This document shows, one piece after another, positions 1 through 5,423 of a DNA stretch of 7,277 bases. The position numbers and the translations under genes were made by a program. The notes under the pieces are model-generated. The model searched no databases, was not told the DNA's origin, and saw only the letters and a program-made list of their open reading frames with translations. This DNA is from Acidobacteriota bacterium (GTDB lineage Bacteria; Acidobacteriota; Terriglobia; UBA7540), in the NCBI GenBank assembly GCA_003224665.1, contig QHZM01000120.1:1-7277 (forward strand), written 5' to 3'. Numbering within the stretch: position 1 is the first letter of the stretch; the number at the start of each line of letters is the position of its first letter.

Positions 1-1016
1 AGCCCGGCGCTCTCCTCGCCTCCCAGGACGATTTTATCTTCCTTGATGAGCTCGCCGATGTATTTAAAGCCGACCGGCGTCTGGTAAATGGGGACGCCGT
101 GGTACTTCGCCACGGCATCGACCAGGTGCGTTGTGGCGACGCTGCGGCCGATTCCCCCGGGAACTTTTTTGACTTCGATCAGGTAATCGGCCAGCAGGGC
201 CAGAATGTAGTTGGGGTGAATCCATGAACCGTCGGCGTCGATGATGCCGAAGCGGTCGGCGTCCCCGTCGGTAGAGAGCCCTACCGCGCACCGGTTGTCT
301 TTGACGACCTTCGCCAGCTCAGCCAGATTTTTCTCGCTGGGTTCCGGGCCGACGCCCGAAAAAAGCACGTCCCGAAAGTCGTGGAGGACGTGGACGGCTG
401 TCCCGGACTGCCGGAGCAATTCATCCAAGTAGCCGCGCGCTGTCCCGTAAAGCGGGTCATAGGCGATGCGGAGCCGCCCTTCGGCAATCGCCTTGAGGTC
501 CACTTTCCGGCGGATCGTTTCGAGGTAAGCGGGCCGCGGGTCAGCCGTGTGGCGCAGCGAGCCGTTCGGCCTCGCCCCTTTCAAGGAATGATCGCCGGAA
601 ATCACCCGGCCGACGAGCCTTTCAATTTCGCGGGTCACCTCGGGCAGGGCCGGAGCACCGTCAGCGCTCGAAAACTTCAGGCCGCTATACTCGGAGGGAT
701 TGTGGCTGGCGGTGATGTTGATTCCTCCGTCCAGGCGGCCGTGGAGGATTTCGTGGGAAAGTGCCGGAGTCGGATCAGGGCGAGTGGCGACGCCGGTTTC
801 GGTCCCGTGAGAGTTCAGGACTTCAGCGGCGACTTCGGCGAATTTTTCCGAGAGGAACCGGGTGTCGTATCCGACGACGACGTGGGGGCGGGCTGAGCTG
901 GAGAGTAGAAAGTGCGCAATCCCAGCAGCGGCCAGCCTGACGTTGGCGAAAGTGAAATCGTCCGCGATGACCCCGCGCCAGCCCGATGTGCCGAAGCGAA
1001 TCGGATTGTCCGGCAT
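1..1016 (-). CDS. Phosphoglucomutase/phosphomannomutase family protein, N-terminal 338 residues (3' end outside the window)
   Basis: Alpha-D-phosphohexomutase that moves phosphate between C1 and C6 of hexose phosphates (glucose or mannose), a cytoplasmic step feeding glycogen, cell-wall and polysaccharide precursors. Translation from the ATG at 1016 begins MPDNPIRFGTSGWRG, the usual N-terminus of the family. The phosphoserine loop TASHNP is at residues 102-107, with catalytic Ser104. The Mg-binding loop DGDADR is at 250-255. The sugar-binding loop GGEESAG starts at 332, immediately before the window edge. Domains 1 and 2 and most of 3 are present. Domain 4, with the phosphate-binding loop, would lie beyond position 1. 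The family is usually about 450-480 residues, so roughly 70% is visible. No Shine-Dalgarno precedes the ATG. The gene is divergent from cutA with a 63-bp gap. All catalytic motifs are intact. Glucose versus mannose preference cannot be told from this part. Confidence 0.95.
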   Translation of the reverse strand, partial: MPDNPIRFGTSGWRGVIADDFTFANVRLAAAGIAHFLLSSSARPHVVVGYDTRFLSEKFAEVAAEVLNSHGTETGVATRPDPTPALSHEILHGRLDGGINITASHNPSEYSGLKFSSADGAPALPEVTREIERLVGRVISGDHSLKGARPNGSLRHTADPRPAYLETIRRKVDLKAIAEGRLRIAYDPLYGTARGYLDELLRQSGTAVHVLHDFRDVLFSGVGPEPSEKNLAELAKVVKDNRCAVGLSTDGDADRFGIIDADGSWIHPNYILALLADYLIEVKKVPGGIGRSVATTHLVDAVAKYHGVPIYQTPVGFKYIGELIKEDKIVLGGEESAG

Positions 1017-1025
1017 GGCGCGTTT

Positions 1026-1054
1026 ATTGTATCTTTGGCCCAAGTCACCCGCAA
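1026..1054 (-). promoter_or_regulatory. Candidate sigma70-type promoter for the phosphohexomutase gene
   Basis: Read on the minus strand, TTGCGG (1049-1054) and TACAAT (1026-1031) are separated by exactly 17 bp. The -10 matches consensus at 5 of 6 positions; the -35 matches only its TTG. The -10 ends 9 nt before the ATG at 1016, so transcription would start at or next to the start codon and the mRNA would be nearly leaderless. That agrees with the missing Shine-Dalgarno. The element sits in the leader just upstream of the cutA ribosome binding site. This is an inference from motif match only. Confidence 0.4.
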
Positions 1055-1069
1055 CTGCGGCCCGTCCCG

Positions 1070-1075
1070 AGGAGG
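1070..1075 (+). promoter_or_regulatory. Shine-Dalgarno AGGAGG that fixes the cutA start
   Basis: A perfect AGGAGG lies 4 nt before the GTG at 1080. This supports GTG over the in-frame upstream ATG at 912. Residues encoded between 912 and 1079 overlap the divergent phosphohexomutase gene and look nothing like the CutA family. Confidence 0.8.
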
Positions 1076-1079
1076 AATT

Positions 1080-1415
1080 GTGACGGATAAAGTCGTCATC
1101 CTGGTGACCGCGCCCAGCCGGGTCGAATCGAGAAGGATCGGGCGTCGCCTGGTTGAGGCCAGGCTCGCCGCCTGCGTCAACATCACCGGGCCGGTCCAGT
1201 CACTCTATCGTTGGAAAGGTAAAATGGCCGACGACAAAGAGTTCATGCTTTTCATCAAGAGCACCCGCGGGTTGTTCCCCAGAATCCGAAAGGAAATTTC
1301 GAAGATCCACAGCTACCAGACGCCGGAAATAATCTGCCTGCCCATTGTTGAAGGATCTGAAGATTATCTGAAATGGGTCGAGGAATCTGTCGTGAAGGCG
1401 ACGGAGTCCATCTGA
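1080..1415 (+). CDS. cutA: CutA1 divalent-cation tolerance family protein
   Basis: Small cytoplasmic protein of the CutA1 family, which forms very stable trimers with a ferredoxin-like, PII-like fold. It was named for copper tolerance in E. coli, but its molecular role is still unsettled. The 111-residue product is the normal family length. Visible hallmarks are VTAPS near residue 9, the segment LAACVN at 29-34 with conserved Cys32, the core motif YRWKGK at 43-48, and H77-x-Y79-x-x-P82-E83 followed by hydrophobic residues in the C-terminal strand. The GTG start is chosen because of the strong Shine-Dalgarno 4 nt upstream and because the family begins at this point. It stands alone: divergent from the phosphohexomutase and convergent with the GGDEF-PilZ gene 131 bp downstream. 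Nothing in the window suggests a metal-responsive operator. Confidence 0.95.
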   Translation: MTDKVVILVTAPSRVESRRIGRRLVEARLAACVNITGPVQSLYRWKGKMADDKEFMLFIKSTRGLFPRIRKEISKIHSYQTPEIICLPIVEGSEDYLKWVEESVVKATESI

Positions 1416-1546
1416 AACTTTCAATCCCGCAGACTCGGGTCCTGCGACGTCCCGGCCGCCGAAGATTTCCCGCCTTTCAGGACTTCGGACCCGTTCAAGG
1501 CGGAAAACTTGAATCTAAGGGAAGCCTGGTACTTCCGGGGGCAAGA

Positions 1547-2783
1547 TTAAGCGCACTCAGTCGCGGCACTGGCGGGTTTGACGACGGGCGTGAACGAGCA
1601 GCCGATCCTCCGCTTGCTGCCGGCGATGGGGAGGGAATAGACACGGTAGAGGGTGAATTCGGCCCTGGGCAGGAAGGGAACGCGAAGACGAGCGTTAAAG
1701 GTACCGGGCAAATCGGTCCCCTCGTCCAAAAGCAAGCCGACGCCGCCGAGGCTCATGTCCAGGACTCGGGCCAGCTTTTTCGAGCACCCCAAATGTAACA
1801 GGGCGAGGCCCTGAGTCTTCTGAAACGGGATCCTTTCAGAGCTGCGGGCCGGCCGCCGGTGCTGCCCTGCGGCGCCTGGCGTCTGGAGAGGTTCACGAGC
1901 TCGCGCAGGCGGATGCGCGCCCTCGGGATACGCCGCCGCTGTCTCGGGCGGCAGGGTCAAGATCGTGGGTGTCGGCGGCCTCTCCTGAGGGGCCGGGCGG
2001 ACTTCTGGCGGCGTAGGTCCGGCAGCGGCGCGAGCCTCTTTTTGTCCGTATGCGAGGTTCGAATTTCGCCACGATTCGGTCTGCCAGGCCCTCGGCGCTC
2101 CGCCGCTCGGTCTCGGGGAGGAGGATGGCGAACTCGTCGCCGCCGATACGGCAAGGAATGTCCGAGCCACGAACGGTCTCGACGCACGCCCGCCCTACTC
2201 GCCGAAGGACTTCATCCCCTGTGGGATGCCCGTAAGTGTCGTTGACGGTCTTGAGGCTGCGCAGGTCAAGCATCAGCAACGCCAGATGGGAGGCGTAGCG
2301 GGTGGACCGGTTCAGTTCCCGGACCAAACATTCCTGGAAGAAGCGTCGGTTATAAAGTCCGGTCAACGGGTCCGTCGTGGCTGTGTGCCGCAGGCGCTTA
2401 AGTTCGCCGTATTCCACCAGGATGTGATTGCGCAGCAGCGGAGATTGGTCAAAATAATCCACGGCTGCCGTCCTGAACGAGACAGGCCGGCCGACCTGCC
2501 GAGCCAGGTCGTTGCGGCGGTGAAGGATTGCCTGCCAATGGGTGATGCTTTCATTTTCGGATAAGGTCGCATTGATGAAACTCGCTAAGAACTTCTGCAG
2601 AAAAGTCCCCTGAACGCTGGGGTCAAGGTTATGCAAAGCGTCAATAACGATGTCGAGAAATGGGTCGGGATCGGGTTCCTGGGTAAGGCCAGGGGGCAGT
2701 TTCGGCGCCGAAGTCTCCCCGGGAGGGTCGCCCGGGAAAGACGGCGTCGACCGGGGATTATTCTCCTGCCCTAAATTCTCCAT
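1547..2783 (-). pseudogene. GGDEF-PilZ c-di-GMP signalling protein, disrupted by a frame change inside the GGDEF domain
   Basis: Two halves of one c-di-GMP protein lie in two minus-strand frames. The first runs from ATG 2783. It has a Pro-rich N-terminus (about residues 1-40), a mostly helical region (about 41-135), then a GGDEF domain with DPLTGLYNRR at 138-147, NDTYGH at 181-186, inhibitory-site RxxD at 205-208 and GGDEF at 214-218. Similarity stops near Phe241-Glu242 (about 2060). That frame runs on as nonsense to a TGA at 1893-1895. The second half, displaced by +1, resumes near 2055 with a Pro/Ala-rich linker (about 2029-1871), then a PilZ domain (from about 1858) with RRPAR as the RxxxR motif and DMSLGG (1759-1742) as D/NxSxxG. 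It ends at TAA 1549-1547. The usual C-terminal third of GGDEF, with the SIGVA-type strand, is absent from all three frames. An out-of-frame deletion is the simplest explanation; an assembly error is possible. A TTG at 2864 would extend the N-terminus by 27 residues, but these look non-conserved. Confidence 0.72.
2038..2062 (-). other. Probable frame-break/deletion junction in the GGDEF-PilZ gene
   Basis: Upstream of about 2060 the sensible reading frame is that of the ATG at 2783. Downstream of about 2055 it is the +1 frame, which carries the linker and PilZ domain. A run of five A residues lies here on the minus strand, so a one-base homopolymer error could rejoin the frames. That would still leave the GGDEF domain without its C-terminal part. 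The A-run would favour -1 slippage, which leads to a stop near 1958, so programmed frameshifting into the PilZ frame is not supported. Confidence 0.55.
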
Positions 2784-3059
2784 AGGCGGGCCAGGTCGTA
2801 TTGGGGCTTGATCAACGGTCTGCGCCGACCGCAGGACGCACGTCCACTTCCCCCCTGACGCCAACTACCTCATTGAAGCAATCGCATTACCAAAACCTGA
2901 TGAGTTGAGGTCTCCCCGTAACAGGCTGAAAACTCAACGACTAATTCGAATGCCCGGCTGATGCATCCTTCCGAAAGACCCACGGAGAGAAAAACTCTGC
3001 AACTTCGAGATACCCGCGGGGGAACTCGCCGCAACGCCTTCCTCAACTGCCACCGACGG

Positions 3060-4199
3060 TCAAATTTTGGCAAGGGCCTGGTCGAGGTCTCCGAGGATGT
3101 CTTCCGCGTCCTCGATGCCTACGGAGATACGCACAAGGCCGTCTGAAATGCCGAGCTGCTTCCGCTTCTCCGCCGGAACGCTCGCGTGCGTCATGGTTGC
3201 GGGATGGGAAATGAGAGTCTCGACTCCGCCTAGGCTTTCTGCGAGCGCGCAGAGACGAACCGACTTGAGGACCGCGCGGGCGTTATCAAGCGAGCCCGTG
3301 TCAAAGGAAAGCATGCCCCCGGAGCCGCTCATCTGCCTTTTGGCCAGTGCAAATTGAGGGTGGGATTCAAGCCCAGGGTAGTGGACCTTCTTTACTCTGG
3401 GATGTTTTTCGAGATAGCGGGCCACAGCCAGACCGTTTTCGTTGTGGCACGCCATGCGGACGGCGAGTGTCTTCACTCCCCTCAAGACCAGCCAGCAATC
3501 GAAGGGCCCGAGGACTGCCCCGGCGGCGTTTTGAATGAATTTAAGTCGGTCGGCGAGCGCTTGGTCGTTCAGGATGACCGCACCGCCAACCCCGTCGCTG
3601 TGCCCATTCAGGTATTTCGTCGTGCTATGGACGACGATATCCGCGCCATGTTCGAGGGGTCGCTGGAAGTAGGGACTCATGAAGGTATTGTCCACCACAA
3701 GGAGCAGCCCGTGCCTGCGGGCAAGGGACGCCATGGCGGATAGCTCAGTAATTTCCATGAGAGGGTTCGTCGGCGTCTCGATAAAAATTATCCTCGTGTT
3801 CGGACGCAGCGATCTCTCGACCTCCTCGATGCGCGTCGCGTTGGCGTAAGAGAAGTCCAGGCCGAAGCCTGTCAAGACTTGGTCGAAGAGACGGAAGCTG
3901 CCACCGTAAAGATCGTGGCCTGCGACGACCTGGTCTCCGGCTTTGAGCAAACTCATCACCGCATTGATCGCGGCCATCCCGGAAGCAAAGGCAAGACCGA
4001 AGTGACCTCGCTCGAGGGCTGCGAGGTTTCGTTCGAGGGCTGCGCGTGTCGGGTTTGAAGTCCGAGAGTATTCGTAGCCTTTGTGCTTGCCGAGGTCCTC
4101 CTGAACGAACGTCGAAGTCTGGTAAATGGGGACGATAATCGCTCCCGTGGCCGGGTCCGGTTCCTGTCCCACGTGAATAGCATCGGTTGCAAATCCCAT
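3060..4199 (-). CDS. metB: Cystathionine gamma-synthase/gamma-lyase family PLP enzyme
   Basis: Cytoplasmic fold-type I pyridoxal-phosphate enzyme of the Cys/Met metabolism family. Gamma-synthase condenses O-succinyl- or O-acetylhomoserine with cysteine to cystathionine; gamma-lyase cleaves cystathionine to cysteine. The 379-residue product is the full family length. Visible residues: YSRTSNPTR at 44-52 (phosphate-contacting Tyr/Arg from the neighbouring subunit), SGM at 73-75, Tyr98 stacking on PLP, Asp170 pairing with the pyridine nitrogen, the Schiff-base lysine Lys195 in STTKYLNGHSD, and an ESLGGVETLISHP motif near the C-terminus. The ATG at 4199 starts at the family's usual N-terminus, with a modest GAGG 4 nt upstream. 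It is probably a single-gene transcript from the promoter at 4290-4316; the disrupted GGDEF-PilZ gene starts 276 bp downstream on the same strand. Synthase and lyase cannot be separated reliably by eye, so the symbol is provisional; the family assignment is firm. Confidence 0.93.
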   Translation of the reverse strand: MGFATDAIHVGQEPDPATGAIIVPIYQTSTFVQEDLGKHKGYEYSRTSNPTRAALERNLAALERGHFGLAFASGMAAINAVMSLLKAGDQVVAGHDLYGGSFRLFDQVLTGFGLDFSYANATRIEEVERSLRPNTRIIFIETPTNPLMEITELSAMASLARRHGLLLVVDNTFMSPYFQRPLEHGADIVVHSTTKYLNGHSDGVGGAVILNDQALADRLKFIQNAAGAVLGPFDCWLVLRGVKTLAVRMACHNENGLAVARYLEKHPRVKKVHYPGLESHPQFALAKRQMSGSGGMLSFDTGSLDNARAVLKSVRLCALAESLGGVETLISHPATMTHASVPAEKRKQLGISDGLVRISVGIEDAEDILGDLDQALAKI

Positions 4200-4289
4200 G
4201 GTGCCTCTCTGTCCCTGGCGGCGGGTCGTCGTCGCGGCTGCGGGAGACGCGGCGTCCTGCCAGTAAATGCTTGTCTCGCCGGTCGAGAA

Positions 4290-4316
4290 ATTATCGGACT
4301 CTTACGGCCAAGTCAA
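4290..4316 (-). promoter_or_regulatory. Candidate promoter for the cystathionine gamma-synthase/lyase gene
   Basis: On the minus strand, TTGACT (4311-4316, 5 of 6 to the -35 consensus) is followed 15 bp later by GATAAT (4290-4295, 5 of 6 to the -10). The spacing is short but both boxes are good, and they lie in an AT-richer patch of the divergent intergenic region. It predicts a leader of about 80 nt. I saw no SAM riboswitch or other recognisable leader structure in it. Confidence 0.45.
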
Positions 4317-4468
4317 TCGGCGCCGGCGTCGGGCGCAAAGGCAATGCCAAGGGGATTTGTTAACTTCCGGACCTGTTTCGAGTTATCATGGACCCAGGGT
4401 CCGGGCCGCGGCGGCGGCCGAAAGTTGAGAAAACCTTTAGACTTTGCTTGAAAGGGGCAGGCCAAGCC

Positions 4469-4873
4469 ATGAGGCGAGGATTTGAAAGAAGAATTATTTT
4501 TTGGGGACTGCCTTGCGCCGTCGTGCTTTTCCTTTTTGGTCCGCGAGTGTTGCCGGCGGATGGGACCACCGAGCGCGCTACCGTCCACATCGTGGTCAAA
4601 GACGCGGAGACGGGACAACCCATTTCCCAGGCCCACCTGACCTTGCAATTCCATGAGTCCGGCAAAAAGCTTAAGCCCAAGCTGCCCAAGCACATCTCTT
4701 ACAGCGCCAAAACGAACGCCCAGGGTCGCTGTAAATTCGCCGACATCCCCAGGGGCACGATCCGGCTCATCGTTACCGCGGAGCGCCATCAGACATTCGG
4801 CAAGGAATTCGAACTCGAAAAAGAAAACCAGGTGATTGAAGTCACCCTGAAAAAACCACAGCCCTTACTGTAG
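4469..4873 (+). CDS. Small secreted carboxypeptidase-regulatory-like (beta-sandwich) protein
   Basis: A 134-residue exported protein of unknown specific function. The N-terminus is a signal peptide: basic residues MRRGFERR, a hydrophobic stretch at about 9-24, and likely cleavage after Ala30 in VLPAD. The mature part is one carboxypeptidase-regulatory-like/transthyretin-type beta-sandwich. Its hallmarks are VKDAETGQPISQAHLTL at about 43-59 (the V-D-x-x-TG-x-P-I-x-x-A-x-V pattern), then TNAQGRCKFADIPRG (T-x-x-x-G-x-x-x-F-x-x-I-x-x-G), then strands ending in IEVTLKK. Such single-domain proteins are common in Acidobacteriota and Bacteroidota; they are thought to be structural or ligand-binding, not enzymatic. 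The ATG at 4469 is preferred over the in-frame ATG at 4388: it begins the signal peptide directly and has a purine-rich AGGGGCAGG about 7-15 nt upstream, while the extra 27 residues are Arg/Pro-rich and atypical. It reads away from the cystathionine enzyme gene. Confidence 0.8.
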   Translation: MRRGFERRIIFWGLPCAVVLFLFGPRVLPADGTTERATVHIVVKDAETGQPISQAHLTLQFHESGKKLKPKLPKHISYSAKTNAQGRCKFADIPRGTIRLIVTAERHQTFGKEFELEKENQVIEVTLKKPQPLL

Positions 4874-4888
4874 TGTCGCGACGGGTTT

Positions 4889-4915
4889 GAAGACCGAAGG
4901 GAGATGCGGGTCTTC
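4889..4915 (+). terminator. Weak hairpin after the secreted-protein gene
   Basis: GAAGACC (4889-4895) can pair with GGTCTTC (4909-4915) across a 13-nt loop, starting 16 nt after the stop codon. There is no U-tract after it, so intrinsic termination is doubtful; it may only be a 3'-end stabilising stem. Confidence 0.25.
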
Positions 4916-5070
4916 TAGTCCGGTTGTTCCTGCCGGCGACGAAACGGGCAACTCCAGTTCCAAATCATCCTCGAGAGACCGCTTCCCAGAAATAAATTTG
5001 GTGTACTTGCCGGCGAAGTCTCATCTCGCCCCGCGGAGGCGCCGACCCGACGAAAAGTATGCTTAAGAGT

Positions 5071-5161
5071 TGTGCAAAGAGTGGAAAACCTTTCCGTTCC
5101 GGTCTCTTACCTTCGACGCGAGGCCTCTTTTCCACAAACTTTTCAACAGACCTGTTGAAAA
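5071..5161. other. Cluster of DnaA-box-like 9-mers
   Basis: Against the relaxed consensus TTWTNCACA, 91 bp hold one perfect match and four single-mismatch copies. These are CTTTGCACA (5071-5079, minus), TTTTCCACT (5080-5088, minus, abutting the first), TTTTCCACA (5128-5136, plus, perfect), TTTTCAACA (5140-5148, plus) and TTTTCAACA (5153-5161, minus). An A/T stretch, AAAATATTT, begins at 5158. Such 9-mers should be scarce in GC-rich DNA, so the clustering is notable. Whether DnaA binds here is inference. No dnaA, dnaN or other origin-linked gene is in the window. Confidence 0.4.
5140..5161. repeat. Perfect inverted repeat, 10-bp arms, 2-bp spacer
   Basis: TTTTCAACAG (5140-5149) and CTGTTGAAAA (5152-5161) are exact reverse complements separated by AC. 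The symmetry suits a dimeric DNA-binding protein. With only two spacer bases it is unlikely to work as an RNA hairpin terminator, and it is more than 260 bp from either gene. Each arm also contains a one-mismatch DnaA box. Confidence 0.85.
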
Positions 5162-5230
5162 TATTTGCGCTTTTCCCAACCAAAGAGGGCGGCCACGCAG
5201 CTAACCTATTTCCAAAAGAAAAAGGCCCGT

Positions 5231-5244
5231 CTGAAAAGTTTCAG
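5231..5244. repeat. Short inverted repeat, 6-bp arms, 2-bp spacer
   Basis: CTGAAA (5231-5236) and TTTCAG (5239-5244) are exact reverse complements with AG between them, echoing the geometry of the longer palindrome about 70 bp upstream. Its arms, CTGAAA/TTTCAG, look like shortened versions of CTGTTGAAA. A further TTTTCAG lies near 5275. The function is unknown. Confidence 0.55.
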
Positions 5245-5378
5245 GTTCAAGCTCGATCCGACTCAGTCCGACTTTTTCAGAAAACATTCGTGAGACTATG
5301 ACCACAAGGGTGCGGTCCAGGGACTCAGGGACGGTGGACTGACGACACGGGGCCGCGGGAGAATTCGGATCAAGGCCT

Positions 5379-5384
5379 TATAAT
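5379..5384 (+). promoter_or_regulatory. Candidate -10 element for uvrB
   Basis: A perfect TATAAT lies 39 bp before the uvrB start codon, in a short A/T-rich island in otherwise GC-rich DNA. No good -35 hexamer is found 15-18 bp upstream, so an activator or an alternative sigma factor may be needed, or the match may be chance. It predicts a leader of roughly 30 nt. No E. coli-type or Bacillus-type LexA operator was recognised next to it. Confidence 0.45.
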
Positions 5385-5423
5385 AGCCTTTTATCATTTC
5401 CGAGGCACGGTTCGCTCAAGTCC

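Larger units (their letters stand above)
4874..5423 (+). other. Long non-coding spacer upstream of uvrB
   Basis: A 550-bp stretch with no credible gene. About 4874-5040 is GC-rich and holds only a weak hairpin. About 5041-5300 is visibly richer in A/T than the flanking genes and contains the DnaA-box-like cluster (5071-5161) and short palindromes built from TTTCA/TGAAA arms. From 5301 to 5423 it is GC-rich again until a TATAAT at 5379. An 80-codon open frame at 5059-5301 resembles nothing I recognise and its sequence is dominated by these repeats. No tRNA cloverleaf or known riboswitch was seen. Confidence 0.7.

Noticed and set aside
381..896. 171-codon plus-strand open frame opposite the phosphohexomutase
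   Set aside because: Antisense shadow of a gene whose catalytic motifs are fully conserved on the other strand.
1470..1503. Possible terminator between cutA and the PilZ gene (CCGCCTT pairing with AAGGCGG)
   Set aside because: The 7-bp stem has a 20-nt loop and no U-tract in either direction, too weak to call.
2038..2046. Programmed ribosomal frameshift at the A-run in the GGDEF gene
   Set aside because: Reaching the PilZ frame needs +1 (or -2). The A-run would favour -1, which leads to a stop near 1958, and even a successful shift would not restore the missing GGDEF segment.
2870..3073. 67-codon minus-strand open frame between the cystathionine enzyme and GGDEF genes
   Set aside because: Overlaps the end of the upstream gene in another frame, has no recognisable features and an Arg/Cys/Val-rich composition. 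The spacer at 2784-3059 appears non-coding.
4313..4789. 158-codon minus-strand open frame opposite the secreted-protein gene
   Set aside because: The plus strand encodes a signal peptide and a recognisable beta-sandwich; the minus product has no pattern.
5246..5262. tRNA T-arm-like GGTTCAAGCTCGATCC
   Set aside because: The arms do not pair as a 5-bp T-stem and no acceptor, D or anticodon arms are found around it.
5059..5301. 80-codon plus-strand open frame in the uvrB spacer
   Set aside because: No recognisable domain, no Shine-Dalgarno, Phe/Lys-rich composition caused by the TTTC/GAAA repeats, and it covers the palindromes and box cluster.
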